Source of the DNA: Verrucomicrobiota bacterium
GTDB taxonomy: Bacteria; Verrucomicrobiota; Verrucomicrobiia; Verrucomicrobiales; Akkermansiaceae
NCBI GenBank assembly: GCA_026397695.1
Contig: JAPLUJ010000469.1
Location: forward strand, 1 to 7,061
Length of the DNA: 7,061 nucleotides
Direction: 5' to 3'
How positions within the stretch are numbered: position 1 is the first letter of the stretch; each line of letters opens with the position of its first letter. Both the position numbers and the translations under genes were made by a program. Positions 1 through 6,240 of this stretch are shown here, one piece after another. The notes below the pieces were generated by a model. It saw only the letters and a program-made list of their open reading frames with translations, searched no databases and was not told where the DNA came from.

Positions 1-184
1 CCTGTGACAGCGCGCCTTCCGCAAATAAATCGCGCAGCAGGTTGGGCACCTTGAACGCCAGATAGAAACAATCCATCCACTTGCTGCCGCCGAACAGCCC
101 GGCAAACATCATTTCACGCAGCAAGCCCAGCACCCGGCTCGCCATCACGGCGGCGCTGACTTTCCAAGTAGCTTTGGCGGTCAT
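1..184 (-). CDS. murJ: MurJ (MviN) lipid II flippase, N-terminal part, runs off the left edge
   Basis: MurJ is the inner-membrane flippase that moves the peptidoglycan precursor lipid II to the periplasmic face. Only the first 61 residues are present. Translating the minus strand from the ATG at 184 gives the family's typical N-terminus: [17 protein letters not shown] at residues 16-32, then the segment [15 protein letters not shown] and the hallmark EGALSQ at residues 56-61, where the window ends. The start is well fixed, because the codon just upstream (185-187) is an in-frame TAG and this ATG is the first possible start. No clear Shine-Dalgarno sequence precedes it. The gene is transcribed away from the plus-strand operon, so the two units are divergent. 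I see no break in the visible part. Family assignment is confident; completeness beyond the edge is unknown. Confidence 0.9.
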   Translation of the reverse strand, partial: MTAKATWKVSAAVMASRVLGLLREMMFAGLFGGSKWMDCFYLAFKVPNLLRDLFAEGALSQ

Positions 185-349
185 CTAATGGGAATCGGGG
201 TGACAGGAGTTGCGGGACGAACGTTTCATAACCGCATCCCGGCCCGCTGGCTATCGCAGGATGATGAAATTTTAGTTTCCATCTTGACAACGCGGGGTGC
301 GGTGAACTTTGTTGACGGCAGCACACCGTATGTCGATCAAGTCGCCCCT
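185..349. other. Intergenic stretch upstream of murJ, no convincing gene or promoter
   Basis: This is the leader side of murJ. A plus-strand frame opens at ATG 188 and runs to 466, but its product resembles no family I know and it runs antisense through the SPFH remnant, so I do not call it. A perfect TTGACA lies at 284-289 on the plus strand, but the bases 17-18 further on (about 307-313) match TATAAT poorly. On the minus strand a TAAAAT lies at 274-269, without a -35 box at the usual distance. No hairpin terminator is obvious. Confidence 0.5.
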
Positions 350-484
350 ATCCGCCGCTGTTTCCGTGGCCGTAGCAAAATCAATCGCCGCCACTTTTTC
401 GTTTTCGGCTTTAACCACTTTGTTCATAGTTTCTTGAACATCTTTTGGTGGGTTGATTTCTTTTAATTCTGTACGAACGATCTC
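350..484 (-). pseudogene. Remnant of an SPFH/band-7 (stomatin/paraslipin-like) gene
   Basis: SPFH proteins are membrane-anchored oligomeric scaffolds. The minus strand from 484 to 350 reads 45 uninterrupted codons beginning EIVRTELKEINPPKDVQETM and continuing through MNKVVKAENEKVAAIDFA to ETAAD. This matches the conserved end of the SPFH domain and the start of its coiled-coil tail, where members carry the INPP(K/R)DVQ-M-x3-V-x-AE signature. Both ends are abrupt. After ETAAD the family would continue with a glycine and charged EAEG-type repeats, but here the match stops (RGDLIDIRC...). Before EIV the frame enters TPR-gene sequence. Codons such as TTA, AAA, ACA, CCA and GTT are AT-richer than those of neighbouring genes, which fits a foreign origin. 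It has no start of its own, no membrane anchor and no full domain, so it cannot be a working gene. It may be a recombination scar or a chimeric assembly join. Confidence 0.75.
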
Positions 485-3272
485 TAAACAACAATACGAC
501 ACCGCGATCACCAAAATCCAGGAACTGCTCAAGGCGATCGGCGCCAACAAGGATGCGCCGCTCGAGTTGCTGTATTTCAACATCGGTCTCGCCAACCTGC
601 TGGGCAATAAACTGCCCGAAGCCGAAACCGCCTTCCTCGATTGCATCAAGCGCTTCCCCAATAACGAATTCACGTCCCGCTGTCACCTCGGCATCGGACG
701 CTCCCTGATGCTGCAGGACAACGCCGAGAAAAAACAGCGCGCCGTCGGGGAACTCGCCCTCGCGATGCAAGATGCCAAATACCGCTCCGAAGCGGGCCTC
801 TGGCTCGGCCAGTTGTATATGGAACTTAAAAAACCCGCCGAGGCCTTGAAAGTGTTCCGTAACCTGATGGGTTCGGATGTGCGATCTCCCCAGCAAACCA
901 TGGCTGCCGTCGAAATCGTCGGTCTGTTAGCCGAGGTCGGCAAGATCGACGACCTGGTCCCCTACCTCGACCACCTCACCCACCAAGCCGGAGTCCGCGA
1001 CTCGCTGGCGTGGTTCTCCAACCAAGTGGTCGTCCGCGGCGATGAGTTGGTCAGCAAAGCCGAAGAAACAATCGGCAGCCCGTTGTACGAAACCGCGCTC
1101 AGCATCTACCGCGCGGTCCCATCACGCAGCTATATCCTGGAAACCCAAACCAGCGCTTTGGAAGGGATGCGCAGCAAGTGCAAAATCCTCGAAGACCGTG
1201 TGGCTAAAGAGCAAAGCAATACCATCAACCAACGTTCGAACGCGTCGGAACTCGTCGATGTCCTCAAACCCTTCATCAAGGAAACCGAAACATCTCTGGC
1301 CGCCATCGAAAAAATCACCGATTTCGACGCGGCCCTGCTGATGCGCCGCGGCCGCTGCCTGGTGTATTTGGAACGCAACGAGGAAGCGCTCCTGTGTTTC
1401 CGCACACCGCGCACCCAATACCCTGGCGCCAAGGAGGCGGAAAGCGCCGCCTTTGCTGAAATCTTCATCTACAACAAGCTCAAGGACAGCACCGAGATCA
1501 AGGATAAATGCGACCTCTTTCTCACCAAATATCCGGAATCGGAGCGCGCTGCTCAAGTCGCCACCCTCGCCGGGGAAATCCTCTTGCAAAACGGCGACTG
1601 GGCGGAAATCGGCGCGTTTTATCGCGGGCTCGCAACGAAATTCCCCAAGGCCGAAAATCTCGACAGCTTCGTGTTCTATCAAGGCGTCGCTTTTTTCCAG
1701 GCCGCCAACTTCATCGAGTCCACCCCGCACTTCGAGAAATTCCTCAAGGATTTCCCCAACAGCGATAAGGTCGAAACCGTCCTCTATTACCTGGCAATGT
1801 CGAATTTCCTCAGCAACAAATACAAGGCAACCCTCGCCACCTGTAAGGAGTATCTCGCCAAGTATCCCGACGGACATTACGCCGGCGACATGATCTACCG
1901 GCTCGCCTTCATCGACTTCAACGACAAGGGCGATGAGTCCGCCCCCCCAGAAAAACAGGCCGCCTATAAGAAAAAAATGGCGGACAAAATCATCAGTGAG
2001 CTGTCGGCCTTCCTGACCAGCCACCCCGACAATCTTGCCAACGGCGCGATGTACTGCCTGATGGCCGATACCTATCGCAGGATGAACCAAATCGACGCGG
2101 CCATCGCGGCCTATCAGGAAGCGGTCAAGACCGACAGTCTCGACGACGTCATCCAGTATGCCCTAGATAACGCCACCCCGCTGATGCAGGCCAAAAAGGA
2201 CTGGGAGGGGATCGCCAAAATGCACGGGGATTTCATCACACGCAAACCCGAAAGCCAGTTGGTGATACTCTCCACCATCTGGGTCGTGCGGGCGTTGACC
2301 TATGCCGGCAAGAGTGCCGAGGCCTCCGAGATGCTCGCTACCAACCTCAAGAACCGCATCGCCGATCCCGCCAGTGAGCAGGTCGAGTCGCTCATCGACG
2401 AACTCGTCAAATCCTTCGTGCCGCGCAGAAAGGCCAAGGATATCGATATCGAGCCCATCGATACACAACTCGTGGACTTGCTCAACAAAATCGTCGTCGG
2501 TCTGGAAAGCGCGACAACCAATGCCCGGATCTACTACGCCCGCGCCCGCCTCGCCCAAATGCTCAAGCGCAACGACCTGTCAGATATCTATCTGAAAGGC
2601 ATCGCCACCAGCAACGCGCAGGATCCCAAAGGCCTCAGTCCCGCGTTGCTGGCAACCTCCGGCGATATCCTGCTTAAAAACGGTGATCTGGAGGGCGCGG
2701 AGGCGATGTATATGCGGCTTGCGGATCGCTACAAGGATTCGATGTTCTCGGACGCCGGACCGGTCGGCTTGGGCTTCGTCGCCCTGGCCCGCAAGGACCC
2801 CGAAAAGGCGCTGAAGATTTTCGACGATGCCATGGACAACAATCCCGGCATCTCGCGTTTCAAGGAATGCACGCTCGGCAAATTGCAAGCGCTCGTCGAA
2901 GTCGAAAAATACGAAGCTGCCGAGAAGCTCGCCGAACAGATCGTCTCGGACAAAACCTTCCGCGGCGAAAGCGCCGGCAAAGCCTACCTGCTATGGGGCC
3001 AAGCGTATCGGAAACAGGCGGCCAAATCGGCCGCCATTTCCCCGGCGGTGGCCAAGGATTTCCTGGCGAAGGCGCACGGCGTCTATCAGCGCGTATATAC
3101 CGCCTATGTGAGCACGCCCGAGATCTGCGCCGAAGGGTATTGGCAGGCCTACGAGACCCTCAAGGAACTCGGCGACAACACGCTCGCCAATGAAACCTTG
3201 AAAACACTCGCCACCCACCCTAAACTTCTGAAAACCAAACGCTCACAGGACGCTGCGAAATTGGTCAAATAA
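453..3272 (+). CDS. Large TPR-repeat protein, probably periplasmic; 5' end apparently lost
   Basis: This is a 939-residue protein built almost wholly of tetratricopeptide-type helical repeats, which act as protein-binding scaffolds. Clear units lie near residues 38-75 (a YFNIGLANLLGNKLPEAE stretch), 113-140 (WLGQLYMELKKPAEALKVF), 290-330, 405-490 (two good units with KFLKDFPNS and EYLAKYPDG ends), 530-560 and 728-795. The KDFPNS/KYPDG spacing resembles BamD/CpoB-like periplasmic TPRs. It leads a tight gene set and ends 9 bases before the next start, so it probably partners the ExbB/ExbD machinery (inference). The start is doubtful. An in-frame TGA lies at 435-437, the only early start candidate is TTG 453, and codons 1-11 (453-485) are antisense to the SPFH remnant. 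Family-like sequence begins only around KQQYDTAI (residues 12-19). No signal peptide is seen, though one would be expected. The next in-frame TTG is 567; the first in-frame ATG is near 708. Confidence 0.8.
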   Translation: MISFNSVRTISKQQYDTAITKIQELLKAIGANKDAPLELLYFNIGLANLLGNKLPEAETAFLDCIKRFPNNEFTSRCHLGIGRSLMLQDNAEKKQRAVGELALAMQDAKYRSEAGLWLGQLYMELKKPAEALKVFRNLMGSDVRSPQQTMAAVEIVGLLAEVGKIDDLVPYLDHLTHQAGVRDSLAWFSNQVVVRGDELVSKAEETIGSPLYETALSIYRAVPSRSYILETQTSALEGMRSKCKILEDRVAKEQSNTINQRSNASELVDVLKPFIKETETSLAAIEKITDFDAALLMRRGRCLVYLERNEEALLCFRTPRTQYPGAKEAESAAFAEIFIYNKLKDSTEIKDKCDLFLTKYPESERAAQVATLAGEILLQNGDWAEIGAFYRGLATKFPKAENLDSFVFYQGVAFFQAANFIESTPHFEKFLKDFPNSDKVETVLYYLAMSNFLSNKYKATLATCKEYLAKYPDGHYAGDMIYRLAFIDFNDKGDESAPPEKQAAYKKKMADKIISELSAFLTSHPDNLANGAMYCLMADTYRRMNQIDAAIAAYQEAVKTDSLDDVIQYALDNATPLMQAKKDWEGIAKMHGDFITRKPESQLVILSTIWVVRALTYAGKSAEASEMLATNLKNRIADPASEQVESLIDELVKSFVPRRKAKDIDIEPIDTQLVDLLNKIVVGLESATTNARIYYARARLAQMLKRNDLSDIYLKGIATSNAQDPKGLSPALLATSGDILLKNGDLEGAEAMYMRLADRYKDSMFSDAGPVGLGFVALARKDPEKALKIFDDAMDNNPGISRFKECTLGKLQALVEVEKYEAAEKLAEQIVSDKTFRGESAGKAYLLWGQAYRKQAAKSAAISPAVAKDFLAKAHGVYQRVYTAYVSTPEICAEGYWQAYETLKELGDNTLANETLKTLATHPKLLKTKRSQDAAKLVK

Positions 3273-3281
3273 TTTTCATCC

Positions 3282-4145
3282 ATGGCATCTGCACTTTCCA
3301 ATCTCCGATCCGTCTTGCTGGGATGCACGCTCTGCGCAGCGCAGATCGCCCTGTCGGCTGCGGCCGATGCGGTGCGCATCGTCTTTATGAACGGAAAATC
3401 GATTCCGATTACCGCCGTCGCGAGGAAAGGGGATGATTTCGTCGTCATCGCCGCCACTGAATTATTCAACGAGGGCCAGACGATCCCGTTAGGCCAGGCG
3501 GACCACGTCTATGGCGAGGCCCCCCCCGAGTTGAAACAAGCTGTCGCCTTGCTGCTCATGGAAAAAACGTCGGACGCAAAGAAGCTCCTCGAACCGCTCG
3601 TCAGCCAGCACCGCATCACCGCGAAAATCCCCGGCAACTACTGGCTGGAAGCCGCCCGTGCCCTGCTGGTGGCCTGCGCCGTGGGTGGCGATGCCCGGAA
3701 ATGCACCGAGCTCGGCATAGAGATTTCCGAGGCCACCCCCGCCGCCGGCAACGATCCATTCGTGAAGCTCGGCAAAGCCCTGCTGATGCCCGCCACGCTC
3801 AAGCCGGAGGAACGCGAAACGGCGCTGGCCGACTTGACGACCGACAAAAACATGCCGGCGGATGTTTGCGCCTACGCGTCTTTTTACCGCGCGAACTTTG
3901 TCCGGCAGGATAAACGCGATGAAAAACGCAATGCCAAGGCACTCGAGGCCTATCTCATGGTGCCGTGTCTGTTCCCCTCCGGCGGATTGGTGATCATGGC
4001 CGCCGCCGAAATCAAGGCTGCGGAGTTGCTCAACGCGCCCGCTCGCCGCGAGGAATCGTTGGCTCTGCTTCGTTCCGCCGTCCGCGGCGCGGCTGGCACC
4101 CCGCTGGCGGAAGAAGCCAGCAAGCGTCTGAAAAGTCTCCAATAA
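3282..4145 (+). CDS. Small exported protein of unknown function in the ExbB/ExbD operon
   Basis: This is a 287-residue protein. Residues 1-30 look like a Sec signal peptide: a short N-region with one arginine (MASALSNLR), a hydrophobic stretch and an A-D-A cleavage site before VRIVF. The mature protein would be periplasmic. Residues 31-70 alternate polar and hydrophobic residues (VRIVFMNGKSIPITAVARKG) and could form a small beta module. From about residue 82 on it is helical and TPR-like: PPELKQAVALLLMEK, YWLEAARALLVACA, AYASFYRANFV and a C-terminal EESLALLRSAV helix. I do not recognise a named family. It starts 9 bases after the TPR gene stop and ends 26 bases before the ExbB-like start, so co-transcription is likely. 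A role as periplasmic partner of the TPR protein or the motor is inference. No Shine-Dalgarno sequence is seen; the ATG at 3282 is chosen because it gives a complete signal peptide. Confidence 0.85.
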   Translation: MASALSNLRSVLLGCTLCAAQIALSAAADAVRIVFMNGKSIPITAVARKGDDFVVIAATELFNEGQTIPLGQADHVYGEAPPELKQAVALLLMEKTSDAKKLLEPLVSQHRITAKIPGNYWLEAARALLVACAVGGDARKCTELGIEISEATPAAGNDPFVKLGKALLMPATLKPEERETALADLTTDKNMPADVCAYASFYRANFVRQDKRDEKRNAKALEAYLMVPCLFPSGGLVIMAAAEIKAAELLNAPARREESLALLRSAVRGAAGTPLAEEASKRLKSLQ

Positions 4146-4171
4146 ACCGACCCATCCCTGTTCCAAAACAC

Positions 4172-4930
4172 ATGACCGCCTTCGCCGCACCGGAGCCGGC
4201 CACACAACAAAAAGAAATTAAAAAAACCTTCATTGCGGTGCTCAAGGAAGGTGGTTGGTGCATGTGGCCTATCGGCATGTTCTCCGTCGCCACCGTCTGG
4301 CTCGCCATCGACATCTGGTTGCGCACCAACCCCAAGAAAATGACTCCCAGCACGGATGTTTTGACCGCCCGGCAGTTGTTCCTTGAAGGGGACTATGTGG
4401 GTGCTTACCAACAGATGAAGATCGCCACCAGCCCGTTCGCCCTGGTGGTGCAAGCCGCGCTCGGTTCCATCGGACACGGCAAGACCGCCACCGAAGAAGC
4501 CCTGTTGGCCGAAGTGGACAAGATCAGCTCGACGCTCCAGACCCGCGTCAATTACCTTTCGGTGATCGGGGTTTGCTCACCCATGGTCGGATTGCTTGGC
4601 ACGGTGGGCGGCATGCGCGGCGCGTTCTCCAGCCTCGGAACCACCGGCATCGGGGATACCGCGAAACTCGCCGGGCACATCGGTGAGGTGCTTATCGCCA
4701 CGGCTTCCGGGTTGTTCATCGCAATTCCCGCGTTCATCACCTTCTATTTCCTGCGCAATAAGCTCCAAGGCGGCATCCACCACCTGCAGGCGGAAGCCGA
4801 AAGCCTGTTCCGCAATGCCCCTTACGAGTATCTGAAGGATGCCGACGTCGGCCAGGAGGCCACCTACGCCGCATTGCCTAACTGGATCACGGGAGCCAAC
4901 GCAACCGATGCCGATGCCTTGCAGGACTGA
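4172..4930 (+). CDS. exbB: ExbB/TolQ/MotA-family proton channel protein
   Basis: ExbB-type subunits form a pentameric inner-membrane channel which, with ExbD, uses the proton gradient to drive a partner such as TonB. The product has 252 residues and three membrane helices in the family's order: about 31-48 (MWPIGMFSVATVWLAIDI), a cytoplasmic stretch of about 80 residues, then 127-150 and 170-194. The hallmark LLGTVGGMRGAF (residues 141-152) follows YLSVIGVCSPMVG. The third helix has EVLIATASGLFIAIPA; E172, T177 and T144 occupy the places of E. coli ExbB E176, T181 and T148. The frame is open from 3965, but earlier starts would overlap the preceding gene by more than 180 bases. ATG 4172, 26 bases after the previous stop, gives the normal length. 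It is followed by two exbD-type genes, as in Exb/Tol-like operons. The symbol is a family-level assignment; the cargo is not TonB-specific as far as the sequence shows. Confidence 0.92.
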   Translation: MTAFAAPEPATQQKEIKKTFIAVLKEGGWCMWPIGMFSVATVWLAIDIWLRTNPKKMTPSTDVLTARQLFLEGDYVGAYQQMKIATSPFALVVQAALGSIGHGKTATEEALLAEVDKISSTLQTRVNYLSVIGVCSPMVGLLGTVGGMRGAFSSLGTTGIGDTAKLAGHIGEVLIATASGLFIAIPAFITFYFLRNKLQGGIHHLQAEAESLFRNAPYEYLKDADVGQEATYAALPNWITGANATDADALQD

Positions 4931-4974
4931 GTGCCGGATCGATCAACCCATCTTAACCCCAACCCCTCGAATTT

Positions 4975-5412
4975 ATGGCTAGCGGCGGAGGAGGAACCGA
5001 AAGCGGCGAACCGGAATTCCAGATCGCTCCGATGATCGATGTGTTGCTCGTGCTGCTCATTTTCTTCATGAGTATCACGACGGCCGAAATCTTGAAAATC
5101 GACAAGAATATCACGCTGCCGGTTTCACCCAACGCCATCAAACGCGATGCCAAAATGACCCGCCACGAGATTGCCATCAACGTGCGCTGGGACCCCAAAC
5201 AAGCCAAGGCGTTTTTGAAAGTCGATGACCGGGATTATCCCAACATCACCGAGCTGATCCCCATTCTCCAGAAGAAAGCTAAAGAGGATGAGTTGGCGCG
5301 GGCCGTCATCCGCGGCGACCGCGCCCTGCCGGCCATCGAAATCCAGAAAATCATGACCCTCATCGGCGAAGGCGGTATCTCCGACATCTCGTTCGCCGCT
5401 TCTAACAAGTAA
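4975..5412 (+). CDS. exbD: ExbD/TolR-family motor subunit, first copy
   Basis: ExbD/TolR proteins cross the inner membrane once; a helix dimer sits in the ExbB pore and carries the proton-bearing aspartate. This one has 145 residues. It starts with a short glycine-rich cytoplasmic tail, then the signature FQIAPMIDVLLVLLIFFM at residues 15-32, with D22 matching the essential E. coli ExbD D25. The periplasmic domain (about 45-145) contains the usual late segment AVIRGDRALPAIEIQKIM followed by a GISDISFAA end, as in ExbD folds (strand, helix, strand). It lies 44 bases after the ExbB-like stop and 11 bases before the second ExbD. Its loop HEIAINVRWDPKQAKAFLKVDD differs strongly from the second copy, so the pair is not a recent duplication. 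No Shine-Dalgarno sequence lies before the ATG. Confidence 0.92.
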   Translation: MASGGGGTESGEPEFQIAPMIDVLLVLLIFFMSITTAEILKIDKNITLPVSPNAIKRDAKMTRHEIAINVRWDPKQAKAFLKVDDRDYPNITELIPILQKKAKEDELARAVIRGDRALPAIEIQKIMTLIGEGGISDISFAASNK

Positions 5413-5423
5413 CCCGTTCCCCC

Positions 5424-5879
5424 ATGCGCAGACGCTCCAGAAGAAAGCAGTCACCCGAGGTCAATCTGGGATTCCAGATCGCACCGATGGTGGACGTGGT
5501 TTTCGTCATCATGTTGTTTTTCATGGTGTTGGCGGGCCAGGTCCAGGTCGAGAACGCCCACAACACGAAGCTTCCGGGCACCGTGCAGGTGGAGAATTCC
5601 GATACTCCCATGCCGGATGAAATCGCGATCCGTATCGAGGAAGACGGCCAAGTCTATCTCAACGATGAACCGAACGACACACCGCAGATCAAAGAACTTC
5701 CGGAGTTGACCAACACCCTGAAGCAACTCAAAACAAGCAGCGTCGCCTCGCGCTCCGAGGTGCTGATCACCATCTACGCCAACGAACAAGCCAAATACGA
5801 ACGGGTCATTGATGTGCTCGACGCCCTCACCCAGGCGAAAATCGTAAATGTGACTTTCCAAGCGGGTGCTCCTGAGTGA
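5424..5879 (+). CDS. exbD: ExbD/TolR-family motor subunit, second copy
   Basis: This 151-residue ExbD-type protein has an arginine-rich cytoplasmic start (MRRRSRRK), consistent with the positive-inside rule. The signature FQIAPMVDVVFVIMLFFMV follows at residues 17-35, with D24 as the likely proton-carrying aspartate. The periplasmic part has DEIAIRIEEDGQVYLNDEP, a typical ExbD segment, then VLITIYANEQAKYERVIDVL and a KIVNVTFQAG end. It shares little with the preceding ExbD outside the membrane signature, which suggests the two form a heterodimer or serve different partners (inference). It starts 11 bases after the first copy stops and ends 33 bases before the anchor gene, so it sits inside the same transcription unit. 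No Shine-Dalgarno sequence is visible. TolR is a possible alternative name. Confidence 0.92.
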   Translation: MRRRSRRKQSPEVNLGFQIAPMVDVVFVIMLFFMVLAGQVQVENAHNTKLPGTVQVENSDTPMPDEIAIRIEEDGQVYLNDEPNDTPQIKELPELTNTLKQLKTSSVASRSEVLITIYANEQAKYERVIDVLDALTQAKIVNVTFQAGAPE

Positions 5880-5912
5880 TAGTGTGTCATCTCAAACCCC
5901 AAATAACCTGTC

Positions 5913-6179
5913 ATGGATACGCAATTTTCTATCGAGGATGAAGAACTTCCAACCGAACGCCGCTTGCCGTTCTGGCAGAAAATCGGCGGCGGTGCGCTGA
6001 CCTTCGCCATTCTGTTTCATGTGCTCCTGTTGATCATCGGCGCGATCTGGATTTTCCAGACCGTCATCATACCGGGGAAAAATGATGTCGATTTCCTCCC
6101 CGGTGGTGACGGTGGCGGCGGCGAGCGTGCGGCGAATACCAAGGTGCAATCGTTGGGCGTTGTAGGAGCAGGAGACTAG
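5913..6179 (+). CDS. TonB-like membrane anchor; probably the detached N-terminus of the cyclase-like protein
   Basis: This is an 88-residue frame. Residues 1-23 are acidic then basic and cytoplasmic (ELPTERRLPFWQK). Residues 24-48 form one membrane helix, GGGALTFAILFHVLLLIIGA and on, with a histidine (H36) inside it. A FQTVIIPGKNDVDFLPGG segment follows, then a glycine-rich tract. The RRLPFW lead-in, the intramembrane His and the IIP exit resemble the TonB N-terminus, whose His20 works with ExbB/ExbD. From memory of related proteins, this anchor is normally continuous with the squalene-cyclase-like domain that follows, through a linker of roughly 60 residues. Here the match fails after about ERAANTK (near 6143), and a TAG ends the frame at 6177-6179. 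Read alone it is a small inner-membrane protein; more likely it is the 5' part of a broken or misassembled gene. The start at ATG 5913 lies 33 bases after exbD and has no Shine-Dalgarno sequence. Confidence 0.7.
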   Translation: MDTQFSIEDEELPTERRLPFWQKIGGGALTFAILFHVLLLIIGAIWIFQTVIIPGKNDVDFLPGGDGGGGERAANTKVQSLGVVGAGD

Positions 6180-6240
6180 AGGGGGAAGTATGAGAACTCG
6201 GATTTTTAAGGGCGAATCTCTTCCAGCGGTGCTTCGCCAC
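6146..6240. other. Unmatched join between the anchor and the cyclase-like frame
   Basis: About 95 bases fit neither flank. On the left, the anchor frame degenerates into SLGVVGAGD and a TAG at 6177-6179. On the right, the glycine-rich linker (GTGKGFGNG) begins abruptly at 6241 in another frame. In that frame a TAG at 6163-6165 blocks read-through from the left, and the first ATG is 6190. The bases are purine-rich at 6164-6188, unlike other gaps in the operon. It could be an insertion-deletion scar or an assembly join through a glycine-codon repeat. Confidence 0.5.
6178..6187 (+). promoter_or_regulatory. Purine-rich ribosome-binding-like site before ATG 6190
   Basis: The bases AGAGGGGGAA sit 2 bases before the ATG at 6190, with the AGAGG core 7 bases away. 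It is the only Shine-Dalgarno-like stretch before any start in the operon and is the main argument that the cyclase-like frame could be translated on its own. It may be chance within a foreign or misjoined segment. Confidence 0.3.

Noticed and set aside
284..313. Sigma-70-type promoter with TTGACA at 284-289
   Set aside because: The -35 box is perfect, but the bases at -10 distance (ctttgt/tttgtt) match only about half of TATAAT, so the promoter is not supported.
188..466. Plus-strand open frame of 92 codons between murJ and the TPR gene
   Set aside because: It runs antisense through the SPFH remnant, its product resembles no family I know, it has no ribosome-binding site, and the opposite strand carries recognisable protein sequence.
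1122..2090. Long minus-strand open frame of 322 codons inside the TPR gene
   Set aside because: It lies fully antisense to a strong TPR coding frame. Its glycine/valine/glutamate-rich product is the usual shadow of GC-rich coding sequence.
3282..3371. Lipoprotein signal (LLGC) in the small exported protein
   Set aside because: The cysteine at residue 15 comes after too short a hydrophobic stretch and has leucine at -2. The later A-D-A site at residues 28-30 fits an ordinary signal peptide better.
3965..4171. Extended start for the ExbB-like gene
   Set aside because: The frame is open, but it would overlap the preceding gene heavily and add 69 residues unlike the family. ATG 4172 gives the normal length and spacing.
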